Shown: piece by piece, positions 1 to 8,826 of the stretch
Layout of the letters: each line of letters begins with the position of its first letter
Numbering within the stretch: the first letter of the stretch is position 1
Assembly (NCBI GenBank): GCA_003225075.1
Contig: QIAP01000048.1
Coordinates: forward strand, 1-42,732
DNA from: Acidobacteriota bacterium
GTDB lineage: Bacteria; Acidobacteriota; Terriglobia; Terriglobales; Acidobacteriaceae
Direction of reading: 5' to 3'
DNA length: 42,732 nucleotides
Program-made: the position numbers and the translations under genes
The notes under the pieces: model-generated
The model's database searches: none
Seen by the model: only the letters and a program-made list of their open reading frames with translations
What the model was told of the DNA's origin: nothing

Positions 1-1341
1 TTGACTTACAGTCTTGTGGATGCCAAGACACGGCTCCAAGTATCTGCGGGCACCGTAGACGCCAATGTGACGGACGCCCTTGCAGTGGAAGACCGCGTCG
101 TAGCTGGTGTGGTGGGGATGCTGGGTCTCCAAATACAAAGCAACGATCGTGTAGTACTTGCAGCTCATGGGACCAGTGACGCGTCGGCCTACGATCAGTA
201 CTTGCGGGGCCGGGGATACTTGCTCGAGTATCACAAACCCGAGAACATCGATAACGCAATTGCCTACTTTAATCGTGCGCTTACTCTCGATCCCAAGTAC
301 GCGCAAGCGTACGCGGCGCTGGGGGAGGCCTACTGGCATGGGTACCAGGAGGGACAGCGAGGCGGTGAGTGGATGGAAAAGGCTAGGTCCGCTTGCGAGC
401 ATTCGGTTGCAGCAGCTCCTAACTTGTCGGACGGATACTCTTGTCTGGGCAGGGTCTATCGCGGAACTGGAGAGTACGAGAAGGCGGTAGCCCAATTCCA
501 GAGGGCAACTGCTCTTGATCCCACCAGCGACGACGCGTTTCGTGGCCTTGCGGACGCCTACCAAAAGCTCAACAAGCCCGCCGAGGCGGAAGCCACATAT
601 CGCCAAGCCATTCGTCTGCGGCCTCAATATTGGGCCGGATACAGTTGGTTAGGATTCTTCTACTCGCGCCAGGGACAATATGATGACGCCATCAAAATGT
701 TCCAAGAAGTGGTGAGCCTAGCGCCCGACAATTTCCGCGGTTACTCCAATCTGGGCGCAATGTACGTCGTTCGCGGCCGGTACCGGGAAGCTATTGCTGA
801 GCTTGAGAGGTCGGTGTCTATCCGTCCCACCAATGCAGCCTATGATAACTTAGGCGCCGCCAATTTTTCGATGCGGCGGTTCGACCAGGCTGCGCGCAAT
901 TTCGAAGAAAGTGTGAAGTTGAACAGGACAAGCTGGCTCGGCTGGGGCAACCTTGGGGACGCATACTACTGGGCTCCCGGGAGGCGGCAAGACGCTAGCA
1001 ATGCCTATCGCGAAGCAATTCGACTCTCAGATGAGAAGTTGCGAGTCAATCCGCGAGATGGATATACCCTGGCATATCGCGCCACTTATCTGGCAATGCT
1101 GGACGAGAAAGACAAAGCTTTGGACTCGTTGCAACAGGCTGCGTCATCATCACCTAAAGATCCTGACGTGCGATTCCGCGGCGCACTTGTATTCAATCAC
1201 TTTCGCGACATAGAACATACTTTGCAATGGCTGCAGGAGGCGCTAGCGTTCGGGGTTCCGGCAAGTTTAGTACGTGATACGCCAGATTTCGATTATTTAC
1301 ACTCTGACCCACGATTTCAGGCTATACTGCGCGGGCATTAA
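1..1341 (+). CDS. TPR-repeat protein, C-terminal part (5' end outside window)
   Basis: The reading frame is open from base 1, so the true start lies upstream. The first 45 or so residues (VDAKTRLQVSAGTV, then an AVEDRVV stretch) resemble the end of the FlgO/TolB-like domain that precedes TPR arrays in acidobacterial Ser/Thr kinases and transcriptional regulators. From about residue 65 to 410 there are roughly eight to nine tetratricopeptide repeats with the usual A..Y..AL..DP pattern. The array probably acts as a protein-protein scaffold. The missing N-terminus could hold a kinase domain or a winged-helix DNA-binding domain; I cannot decide which from this window. It ends with TAA at 1339-1341, 75 bases before the next gene. 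Confidence 0.85.
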   Translation: MTYSLVDAKTRLQVSAGTVDANVTDALAVEDRVVAGVVGMLGLQIQSNDRVVLAAHGTSDASAYDQYLRGRGYLLEYHKPENIDNAIAYFNRALTLDPKYAQAYAALGEAYWHGYQEGQRGGEWMEKARSACEHSVAAAPNLSDGYSCLGRVYRGTGEYEKAVAQFQRATALDPTSDDAFRGLADAYQKLNKPAEAEATYRQAIRLRPQYWAGYSWLGFFYSRQGQYDDAIKMFQEVVSLAPDNFRGYSNLGAMYVVRGRYREAIAELERSVSIRPTNAAYDNLGAANFSMRRFDQAARNFEESVKLNRTSWLGWGNLGDAYYWAPGRRQDASNAYREAIRLSDEKLRVNPRDGYTLAYRATYLAMLDEKDKALDSLQQAASSSPKDPDVRFRGALVFNHFRDIEHTLQWLQEALAFGVPASLVRDTPDFDYLHSDPRFQAILRGH

Positions 1342-1416
1342 TAATGTCGAAGTGCTGGTGCAGCAATTATCACTTCAATACTGGAATCGATTCGTAATAG
1401 TTTTGTAGGAGGCAAT

Positions 1417-1752
1417 ATGCACAAAGAAGAAGTCGAGACGTTCAAACACGACACCGATGTGAGGAAAGAGATCTTGAAAGTCCGCATCCGCAAGGACCTG
1501 ACGGTTGACTATGAAGTGGCAAATGTCAGATTCTCCGCCGGGGATGAGGTCGAATGGCATACGGAGGGTGGCGCTATCACGATCGACTTCGATCCAAATA
1601 ATCATCCATTCAAGGATCACACGTTTAAAGTGGAGCCGGGTGAGCCTACGAGGTCTGGTGTCCCCCATGGTGGGGTGGGATATTACGACTACTATATTCG
1701 CAGCGAAGCCATGCAAATGAGTGCGGATCCGGGCGTAAATGTGCAACCCTAG
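1417..1752 (+). CDS. Small cupredoxin-like hypothetical protein
   Basis: This 111-residue protein starts at an ATG preceded by a strong ribosome binding site, AGGAGG at 1407-1412. It has no signal peptide or membrane segment. A GDEVEWH strand, a HPFKDHTF strand and a GVPHGGVGYYDYYI stretch give the spacing of a cupredoxin-like beta sandwich. The Cys of a type-1 copper site is absent, so blue-copper electron transfer is not supported. Histidines are concentrated in the predicted loops and might bind another ligand. No operon partner is evident. The family assignment is an inference from strand pattern only; the function is unknown. Confidence 0.75.
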   Translation: MHKEEVETFKHDTDVRKEILKVRIRKDLTVDYEVANVRFSAGDEVEWHTEGGAITIDFDPNNHPFKDHTFKVEPGEPTRSGVPHGGVGYYDYYIRSEAMQMSADPGVNVQP

Positions 1753-1983
1753 GCGTTTCGAAGAGTAACGCCCCGCTCTCTCAAAATGGCGCCGTGGCAC
1801 GTTGCACTCTGGCTTGTAGTCCGCCGCTCTAACTGTGTTCCTGAAGGAGCACTGACACAGAGATCATTCGGATATGCCGGTGCAAAGAGTGCTCCGCAAA
1901 AATTTCAGCGGAAAGCCTAGAGCTCGCGGAAATTGGCGGATGTCAAGTGATATTGTTGGCTTCAAGAACTGACAACTGACTCT

Positions 1984-2397
1984 TCACTCGCCCATGACTT
2001 TTACAATCACGCCTTTGTCGCGCTGCCCATCAAACTCTGCGTAGAAGATTCGCTGCCAGGTTCCAAAGTCGAGTTTGCCCGCGGTGATCGGCGCAATTAC
2101 TTCGTGGTTGATAAGCAGCGCCTTGAGATGGGAGTCGCCATTGTCTTCTCCAGTATGGTGGTGCTTGTAATTCTTGCGGAATGGCGCAAGTTTCTCCAGC
2201 CACTCGTCGATATCTTCGATCAAGCCGGACTCATCATCGTTCACATATACTCCGGCCGTGATATGCATGGCTGAAACCAGCACCATGCCCTCCTTCACTC
2301 CGCTTTTCTTCACAATCGCTTCCACCTGCGGAGTGATATGGATATAGTCGCGGTGCGTCTTGGTGTGAAACTTGAGATATTCGGTGTGGCACTTCAT
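1984..2397 (-). CDS. yjbQ: YjbQ/UPF0047 family protein
   Basis: The 137-residue product matches the single-domain YjbQ (UPF0047) family along its full length. Visible family marks are [15 protein letters not shown] (about residues 43-57), the [15 protein letters not shown] block (about 79-93) and [13 protein letters not shown] near the C-terminus. Members are small cytosolic proteins, and some have weak thiamine-phosphate synthase activity; the physiological role is unsettled. The conserved His and Asp/Glu residues of the presumed active site are all present. An AGGGGGGA ribosome binding site precedes the ATG. The gene is divergent from the DUF2339 gene, with an 82-base shared upstream region. 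Confidence 0.92.
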   Translation of the reverse strand: MKCHTEYLKFHTKTHRDYIHITPQVEAIVKKSGVKEGMVLVSAMHITAGVYVNDDESGLIEDIDEWLEKLAPFRKNYKHHHTGEDNGDSHLKALLINHEVIAPITAGKLDFGTWQRIFYAEFDGQRDKGVIVKVMGE

Positions 2398-2479
2398 GAG
2401 TCCCCCCTGGCATTAATGTGGGAATTGTCGTGAACGAGAGACCAGTTTCGCAGATAATGCCCTAGAAATCAGCTTTGGG

Positions 2480-4354
2480 GTGCTTTTGGATACTGACCGC
2501 AGCCAACTGCAGGAACTCCAACAACTGGTCCGCGAGCTGACCAGTCGCATCTACCGGATTGAACGCGCCATGGGCCTCGAACCTGCGCCGGCAGATGTCC
2601 AGCCGCAATCTTCAGTTCAACCTCCACCGCCCGCACCAGATCAAGGACAGCCGCAACGGTTGTCGGAAGTGAAGCCGATCCCGCATATTCCGCCTCCGTC
2701 CAAGGGTTTGGTGGAAGCAATCCCCGAAACCGGTCTGGAATCTCGCATAGGCTCGCATTGGCTGAATCGCATTGGCATTGCGGCGGTGCTGATCGGCGTC
2801 TCTTACTTCCTGAAATTCGCCTTCGACAATGACTGGATCGGACCGGCAGGCCGGGTCAGCATTGGGCTGCTGGCCGGAATTGCGGTCGTGATCTGGAGCG
2901 AGCGATTCCGCCGCCGCGGCTACAGGGCCTTTTCTTATTCGCTGAAAGCGGTGGGCATCGGTGTTCTCTACCTATCGTTATGGGCCGCGTTTCATGTTTA
3001 CGGTTTGATCCCGAGCGGAGTCGCCTTTGTGGCCATGTTGGCGGTAACCTCGGCTACGGCGATCATGGCGCTGAGCCAGGATGCCGAAATTCTCGCCTTC
3101 TTCGCGCTAGCTGGAGGGTTCAGCACGCCGGTGCTGCTTTCAACCGGCCAAAATAGAGAGGTACAGCTTTTTTCGTATCTGGTGATACTTAACTTTGCCA
3201 CGCTGGTGCTGGTCGCGATCAAGCCCTGGCGACGTTTACTGATGCTCAGCTATGTCGCGACGGTACTGCTGTACATCGGCTGGTATTCCAGTTTTTATGA
3301 TCGCGGCCAACTTCGTCTGACCCTGGGCTTCGCCACCTTGTTCTTTGCGATCTTTGCCATCGCTCCCCTCATCGCGGGCCAACCGGAAAACGAAATTGCA
3401 GCCTTTTCGGCGGTGCCTCTTTTCCTTGCCTTGGTTAACGCGGGCGTGTACTTCCTCCAGATTTATGCGATGTATGAGGAGATTGATAAAAATGTGACTG
3501 CCTGGTTCGCACTGGCTCTGGCTGCGGTCTACATCTTTCTCAGTAGACAAATGAGGCGCCAGTCCCCGGGCGGTGGCGTAGCCGGCTTACAGCTCCTTCA
3601 TCTCGCATTGGCGATTGGATTCATCACCATCGCAATTCCTATCCGCCTGGATGCGCACTGGATCACCATCGGATGGTTTGTAGAAGCAGGAATGCTACTC
3701 TGGGTCGCCAATCGAATTAGATCCGAGTTTCTCAATGGCTTTGCGGCCGGGGTGCTGGTGCTAGGCATTGCACGCTTGCTGTTATTCGATAATTTTTATT
3801 CGACTCGTCTCATCTTCAATTCCAGAATGGCGACCCATGCCGTGGCAATCGCGGTTCTGGCAGTGGTGGCGCGGTACGGGTCGAAGCGCAACGACGAGCG
3901 CGGACAAATCGCTGCCGCGTCAGCGATCGTAGCTTTGAATGTCTTGGCTTTGGTGGCTCTAAGCCGGGAGGTCTCGGACTATTACGCGCAAAAGATGTCC
4001 GCGGTGAGACCGCGGCTGGGGCAATGGAACCGCTCGGATCGGCCAAGCTTCCGCGAGATGGAGATCGAACGAGACTTTACTTACTCGGCGCTGTGGATGG
4101 GCTACGGCGCAATTCTTATGGTCATGGGTTTCTGGCGCCGATCAGCGTTCGTTCGCTGGCAGGGGCTGCTGCTGATTGCCGCCACTATAGTTAAAGTCTT
4201 CGTTTATGACGTGTCCCAACTCGACCGAGGTTATCGCATCCTGAGTTTCATTGTGCTGGGTGTCTTGCTGCTGGCCATATCTTTTGTCTATCAGCGTGAC
4301 TGGTTACAGCTTGGTGGCGCAAAACGCGCTGGCAGAGAAGCGGGCGACGCCTGA
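2480..4354 (+). CDS. DUF2339 domain multi-pass membrane protein
   Basis: This 624-residue protein has an N-terminal coiled-coil-like stretch (about residues 5-27, QELQQLVRELTSRIYRIE), a proline/glutamine-rich linker (about 30-75) and then some 14 or more hydrophobic segments to the C-terminus. The order coiled coil, Pro-rich linker, ESRIGSHWLNRIGIAAVLIG and a long polytopic region is the DUF2339 (COG5373) architecture. Family members are predicted inner-membrane proteins without an established function. The GTG start at 2480 has no convincing ribosome binding site and the frame is open a little further upstream, so the start is uncertain. The gene stands alone on this strand. Confidence 0.85.
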   Translation: MLLDTDRSQLQELQQLVRELTSRIYRIERAMGLEPAPADVQPQSSVQPPPPAPDQGQPQRLSEVKPIPHIPPPSKGLVEAIPETGLESRIGSHWLNRIGIAAVLIGVSYFLKFAFDNDWIGPAGRVSIGLLAGIAVVIWSERFRRRGYRAFSYSLKAVGIGVLYLSLWAAFHVYGLIPSGVAFVAMLAVTSATAIMALSQDAEILAFFALAGGFSTPVLLSTGQNREVQLFSYLVILNFATLVLVAIKPWRRLLMLSYVATVLLYIGWYSSFYDRGQLRLTLGFATLFFAIFAIAPLIAGQPENEIAAFSAVPLFLALVNAGVYFLQIYAMYEEIDKNVTAWFALALAAVYIFLSRQMRRQSPGGGVAGLQLLHLALAIGFITIAIPIRLDAHWITIGWFVEAGMLLWVANRIRSEFLNGFAAGVLVLGIARLLLFDNFYSTRLIFNSRMATHAVAIAVLAVVARYGSKRNDERGQIAAASAIVALNVLALVALSREVSDYYAQKMSAVRPRLGQWNRSDRPSFREMEIERDFTYSALWMGYGAILMVMGFWRRSAFVRWQGLLLIAATIVKVFVYDVSQLDRGYRILSFIVLGVLLLAISFVYQRDWLQLGGAKRAGREAGDA

Positions 4355-4420
4355 AGTCTTTTCCTTGTATAACCGCTACTAATCCCATTACTACACAATT
4401 CCCAGTATGGCCCCACTCCC

Positions 4421-4434
4421 GTTACTAAAGTGAC
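4421..4434. promoter_or_regulatory. Imperfect palindrome upstream of outer-membrane protein gene
   Basis: GTTACT and AGTGAC form an inverted repeat (five of six arm positions complementary) around a central AA, about 180 bases before the start of the outer-membrane protein gene. It lies in the 261-base gap 4355-4615 that otherwise shows no coding capacity. The symmetry would suit a dimeric repressor, but no regulator is identified and chance is a real alternative. Confidence 0.2.
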
Positions 4435-4615
4435 AAAATCTACTCTGGTCTTCGGTTACCTTTTCGATAAATTCGTTTCGGGTTTCAATATACCCGCACC
4501 TCAATGTGCCGAGTCGTCCTCCACGCAAGGCCGGTCGGAGACCTCCCCAGGTAGGGGCGACGTTCCGTCCCACACGCGATTGAAGGTGTCAACTTTAATC
4601 AAGGAGTAGGATGAA

Positions 4616-5101
4616 ATGAGAAAATTCGTAGTTGTTGCCCTGTTTGTTTGCCTGGTTGCGTTAGCTGGTGTTGCCCAAGAAACTCCCAAACCGGAGGTCT
4701 TTGGCGGCTATCAGTTCACGACTCTGGACCATACACCCAACGCGAATGGTTGGAACGGCGCGGCCAGCATGTACGTTACTCGCTGGCTCGGCGTTACCGG
4801 CGATTTCAGCGGTGCGTATACCTCGGGTCTTCACTTTATGACCTATACGGCGGGACCAGTGGTCTCCACTCACAAAGGTAACTTTTCCCCGTTCGCTCAT
4901 GCCCTCTTCGGCGGCGCGCATGCCTCTGTTAGCAGCGTGAGCACGAACGGAATCGCGATGCTCTTCGGCGGCGGCGTCGATATGGGACACAAGCAAGTCG
5001 CCCTGCGTCTCGTCCAGTTCGACTGGATGATTACGCGCTTCAACGGTTTTAGCGACAACAATAACGCTCGTCTTTCGACGGGAGTTCTGTTCCGCTTCTA
5101 A
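4616..5101 (+). CDS. Small outer-membrane beta-barrel protein (OmpA-like porin domain)
   Basis: The 161-residue product begins with a classic signal peptide (MRKFVVVALFVCLVALAGVA, cleavage expected near residue 20). The mature part is made of alternating amphipathic strands typical of 8-stranded OMP_b-brl barrels: PEVFGGYQF, WLGVTGDFSGAY, FSPFAHALFGGAH, IAMLFGGGVDM and VALRLVQFDWM. It ends in Phe after STGVLFRF, the usual signal for insertion by the Bam complex. It lacks the C-terminal peptidoglycan-binding OmpA domain, so it is a bare barrel. An AAGGAG site precedes the ATG. An out-of-phase ATGAAATGA mini-frame overlaps the start at 4611. A terminator follows directly. Confidence 0.85.
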   Translation: MRKFVVVALFVCLVALAGVAQETPKPEVFGGYQFTTLDHTPNANGWNGAASMYVTRWLGVTGDFSGAYTSGLHFMTYTAGPVVSTHKGNFSPFAHALFGGAHASVSSVSTNGIAMLFGGGVDMGHKQVALRLVQFDWMITRFNGFSDNNNARLSTGVLFRF

Positions 5102-5127
5102 CGGCAGCCGTGGATAACAACAATTAA

Positions 5128-5155
5128 AGGCGACCGAAAGGTCGCCTCTTTTTTT
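5128..5155 (+). terminator. Rho-independent terminator
   Basis: An 8-bp perfect stem (AGGCGACC at 5128-5135 paired with GGTCGCCT at 5140-5147) closed by a GAAA tetraloop is followed by a run of seven T at 5149-5155. It ends the outer-membrane protein transcript 26 bases after its stop codon. It also lies downstream of the convergent ftsK gene; the minus-strand T-tract is weaker, so bidirectional use is possible but less certain. Confidence 0.9.
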
Positions 5156-5177
5156 GACTGCGACTTGTCGGGAGCAC

Positions 5178-7547
5178 TTAACGCATCGACTGCTCCACTT
5201 CGGAGAGCCACCCTGGACGCTTCAGTACCTCGCGTGGCTTCGGACCGTCGGCTGCCCCCACGATACCGTCGTGCTCCATGAGGTCGATAAGATGCGCGGC
5301 GCGCCCGTATCCGATACGCAGACGGCGTTGCAGCAGGGAAGTGGACGCCTTGCCAAACTCCACCACTAGCCTGACGGCATCCTGATAAAGCGGATCATGT
5401 TCGCCTTCCTCTCCGCCATCCTCACCCGATTCACCGCCCCCTCGTTCTTCTATCGGCGCCTCCAGGAAAGCTTGCTGGTATTCTGCGGTGCCCTGCGAGC
5501 GCCAGAATTCAACCACGCCGGCGATTTCCTTCTCCGTGACGAACGGTGCGTGTAACCGGTGCACACGCGCTGACCCCGATGGCAGATACAGCATGTCGCC
5601 ACGTCCCAACAGGGCTTCGGCACCGTTGGCATCGAGAATAGTGCGTGAGTCTACTTTTGTTGCGACGCGGAATGAGATGCGAGCAGGAAAGTTCGCCTTG
5701 ATAAGACCAGTGATCACATCCACGGAGGGGCGCTGCGTAGCTAGCACAAGGTGGATTCCCACGGCCCGCGCCATCTGTGCTAACCGCGTGACCGATTCCT
5801 CGACGTTCCCGGAGTCGAGCATCATCAGGTCGGCGAGCTCGTCGATGATGATGACGATGTAGGGCAAGGGACGTTCTTCGGAGTTTTCTCCAAAGAGATT
5901 CAAAGAAGCATCTTCGTCAAACAGGCGGTTGTACTGGTCAATATTGCGCACGCCTTTTTCCGCCAATAGCTTCAGTCGCCGCTCCATTTCACGCACCGCA
6001 TTGCGCAAAGCATTCGCCGCCAGCTTTGGTTCAGTGATGATAGGCGTGTACAGATGCGGCACTCCCTCGTAGTTACCCAGTTCGAGCCGCTTGGGATCGA
6101 CCAGGATCAGCCGAACCTGATCGGGTGTCGATTTATAAAGAATCGACATGATCATGGCGTTGATGGCGACGCTCTTACCGGCGCCGGTCGAGCCGGCGAT
6201 CAACAAATGTGGCATGCCGGCGAGGTCGGCCACTACGATACGTCCGTTGATGTCTTTGCCCAGAGCCAGCGTGAGCTTTGACTTCGAGCCGATGAATTCC
6301 TGCGATTCAAGGTTCTCGCGTAGCCAGATGATCTCGCGCTCGCGGTTCGGTACTTGAATGCCTACCGTCGACTTGCCCGCCATGCGTTCAATCAGAATGC
6401 TTTCGGCTTTCAATGCGAGGCAGAGATCATCGGTCAGATTCGTGATGCGGCTGTATTTGATGCCTGCTTCCGGCTTGAATTCGAATGTTGTAACCACCGG
6501 GCCGGGATTGATCTGGGTCACTTGCCCGTGCACTTCAAATTCGGCGTATTTCTCGGTCAGCACGTGCGCCAGCAGCTTGAGTTCTTCTGCGTCAATCGCC
6601 TGTTGTCCATCGGGACGGTGCAGCAGGCTGCTGGGAGGAAGCTTGTAGCTGCCGGCGATGCGCGGCATGGTGGTCTTCGCCTTTAGCCCGCTGTCGGCGC
6701 GTTCCGTAACTTCGGGGGTAGTTGTCGCTAGCCCGGGACCCATGGCTGGTGCTGGTGCGGGCAATAATTCTTCGTCGATTTCCTCGTGGTCCACGGCCAT
6801 GCGCTCGATGCCGGTGCGCACGGGCGCTCGCGGCTGTGAACTGAAGGGAACTCTCTCGTATTGTGGTTGCGCACTGACGACGGGCCGGGCAGCGCGCCGC
6901 CTCTCCAGTTCCTTCTGCATCTTCTTCTTTGCCCGAACTTGCTGCCAGTCTTTCCATTTGTCCCAGAGCGCGATGGCGAAGGCGAACCTGGTGGGAACCC
7001 ACACCTGCAACGAAGAGAAAGAGAAGGCGGTCGATAGATACAGCGCAACTGCCAGCACGGTTGCGCAGACAATGTATGCACCCGCGGCATTGAAATAATG
7101 GATGAGAGCGTCGCCTACGACTCGCCCCAGCAATCCCTCGACTGGAATCAGGTCGTACCAGCGAAGATGTCCCGGCACGAGCGCGAGTAGCGCCGGAACG
7201 AAGATTATCAACCAGATTCCTCCCAGGGTCTTAGCAACCGGGGATTGAACTCTACGCGAGCGGAACCAGCGCGAACCGAGGAGTAGAGAAAAAACCGGTA
7301 ACAGAAATGCACCAACACCGAAGAATTGCAGCAGCAAGTCAGAAAGGACGGCTCCGACAATGCCAATCCAATTGCGTGCTGCGTGCGAGCCGGTTAGTAC
7401 CGAGGCACTGTTCAGCGAAGGGTCGAGAGGAGAATATGAGGCTAGCGCCAGGAAAAGAAGGAGCGCGGAAACGCACAACAGAAATCCGACCAGCTCATTG
7501 AGCCGGCGGTTGTTGGTGGGGACGAAAATGCGCGCAAAAAACGTCAT
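5178..7547 (-). CDS. ftsK: DNA translocase FtsK/SpoIIIE
   Basis: This is a membrane-anchored ATP-driven DNA pump that clears chromosome termini from the division septum. From the ATG at 7547 it has 789 residues: about four membrane segments in the first 180, a charged linker, the alpha/beta motor and a winged-helix gamma domain at the C-terminus (YGRAAHLIDLMEHDGIVG) that would read KOPS-type sites. Walker A is GSTGAGKS near residue 450, Walker B is IVIIIDELADLM, and LATQRPSVDVITG is the family signature. The frame extends to a GTG at 7610, but those 21 extra residues are not family-like, so the internal ATG is preferred despite weak ribosome binding signals. It lacks the very long linker of E. 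coli FtsK. Confidence 0.96.
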   Translation of the reverse strand: MTFFARIFVPTNNRRLNELVGFLLCVSALLLFLALASYSPLDPSLNSASVLTGSHAARNWIGIVGAVLSDLLLQFFGVGAFLLPVFSLLLGSRWFRSRRVQSPVAKTLGGIWLIIFVPALLALVPGHLRWYDLIPVEGLLGRVVGDALIHYFNAAGAYIVCATVLAVALYLSTAFSFSSLQVWVPTRFAFAIALWDKWKDWQQVRAKKKMQKELERRRAARPVVSAQPQYERVPFSSQPRAPVRTGIERMAVDHEEIDEELLPAPAPAMGPGLATTTPEVTERADSGLKAKTTMPRIAGSYKLPPSSLLHRPDGQQAIDAEELKLLAHVLTEKYAEFEVHGQVTQINPGPVVTTFEFKPEAGIKYSRITNLTDDLCLALKAESILIERMAGKSTVGIQVPNREREIIWLRENLESQEFIGSKSKLTLALGKDINGRIVVADLAGMPHLLIAGSTGAGKSVAINAMIMSILYKSTPDQVRLILVDPKRLELGNYEGVPHLYTPIITEPKLAANALRNAVREMERRLKLLAEKGVRNIDQYNRLFDEDASLNLFGENSEERPLPYIVIIIDELADLMMLDSGNVEESVTRLAQMARAVGIHLVLATQRPSVDVITGLIKANFPARISFRVATKVDSRTILDANGAEALLGRGDMLYLPSGSARVHRLHAPFVTEKEIAGVVEFWRSQGTAEYQQAFLEAPIEERGGGESGEDGGEEGEHDPLYQDAVRLVVEFGKASTSLLQRRLRIGYGRAAHLIDLMEHDGIVGAADGPKPREVLKRPGWLSEVEQSMR

Positions 7548-7751
7548 GTGGGCGTCTTCAGTATCATCACTGGCACCAAACGACACCCGTACCCGCGATG
7601 CCCGAAGCACACCAGAGCCAGTCGATTATGCCAAGAACAACGCGGCGCGACAATCGAGGATTTCGGCGGCGGGTATCGAGTTGGTTTCCGGGCGAATGAT
7701 GAGCAAAGGTTGCAGCCTGCCGATGAGCGCCTGGTCCGTACGAAATGTCCG

Positions 7752-8642
7752 CTATCCGGCCCTGGACATCCACATTAGGACGGCGGTTCCTAAAATAATC
7801 CGATACACCGCAAAGGGTGCGAATCCGCGCCGTCGTACCCACGCCATAAACCACGCGACCGAGGCGTAGGCGATGATGAATGAGACTACAAAGCCGATGG
7901 CTAGCAGTGTCCAGCCATGAGTATCGATGCTGGATGTTCCGATCGGGTTCGCGGCTCCATGACGGAGGGACTTCAGCAGATCGTAACAAGTTGCTACTAC
8001 CATGGTGGGGATTGAGAGGAAAAAGGAAAATTCCAATGCCGAGGCGCGTGACATGCCTGCCAATTGCCCTGCTACGATGGTTGACATCGAACGGGAAGTA
8101 CCGGGAAAAACGGCTGAAAGAATCTGGCAAGCTCCAATCCAGACGGCCTGAGTGAGGCTCATATCCTCCATTCTCCAGGTATGGATGCGGCTCTGAGGCG
8201 CTTCCGGTCCTGCTTTTTCCCATCTAGCGTTCATGGCATCCACCACCCACATCACGATTCCGCCGATGAAAAGTGAACTTCCAATGATGTAGAGGCTTTC
8301 GAGATGTTTGCCAATTACCTTGGTGAGCAGGAACGCGGGGACGGCTGTCACTACAAAGGCGACGAGAGTGAGACCCAAGGGGTGTGTTAGTACAGTGCGG
8401 TCTCCGTGCTCTCCTCCAGGAAAGGTGGAGAGAAATTTTGCGATCCTTGCGCGGAAGTAAACCGGTAGACATAGAATCGCTCCCAACTGGATGACGATGG
8501 TGTACATCTTCCAATAGCCGCTGGTAAGGCTGATGTTCAGCAGTGCTTCGGCAATGCGCAGGTGCGCCGTGGAACTGACCGGAAGGAACTCAGTCAGTCC
8601 TTCGATAATCCCCAGCAGCAGGGAAAGCAGGTATTCGTTCAA
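7752..8642 (-). CDS. uppP: Undecaprenyl-diphosphatase UppP (BacA)
   Basis: UppP removes a phosphate from undecaprenyl pyrophosphate at the membrane, recycling the lipid carrier for peptidoglycan and surface polysaccharides. The 296-residue polytopic protein carries both active-site motifs: EGLTEFLPVSSTAH (residues 14-27, with the ExxxE pair and His) and FPGTSRSMST (about 178-187, with the essential Arg). The start is a TTG at 8642 with a GGAGG ribosome binding site at 8647-8651, four bases away. It ends 204 bases before the ftsK start on the same strand. Its proximity to two polysaccharide clusters is consistent with its job, although the gene is usually housekeeping. Confidence 0.96.
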   Translation of the reverse strand: MNEYLLSLLLGIIEGLTEFLPVSSTAHLRIAEALLNISLTSGYWKMYTIVIQLGAILCLPVYFRARIAKFLSTFPGGEHGDRTVLTHPLGLTLVAFVVTAVPAFLLTKVIGKHLESLYIIGSSLFIGGIVMWVVDAMNARWEKAGPEAPQSRIHTWRMEDMSLTQAVWIGACQILSAVFPGTSRSMSTIVAGQLAGMSRASALEFSFFLSIPTMVVATCYDLLKSLRHGAANPIGTSSIDTHGWTLLAIGFVVSFIIAYASVAWFMAWVRRRGFAPFAVYRIILGTAVLMWMSRAG

Positions 8643-8826
8643 GCTTCCTCCATAAGGTAAGTGGAGTGAGTATCGCAGAAATTACGAGTGGGACTGCTTG
8701 TGAAGTTGGTTCGAGTAGCCGGACCTAGCTCGCGGCGCAGCGTTTTATTGTTGTTTGCAAACGCTTCCTTGTGGCACAGAATTTCCCCGGAGTTCTTCGA
8801 TCTTGCTCTAAAGCCATGAAACTTAC

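Noticed and set aside
1753-1983. Possible RNA gene or terminator between the small protein and yjbQ
   Set aside because: No tRNA-like clover, no strong hairpin with a T-tract; nothing supportable.
7567-8223. 218-codon minus-strand frame overlapping uppP in another phase
   Set aside because: Same-strand overlap with UppP, which has full family motifs; the alternative frame has no recognisable domain.
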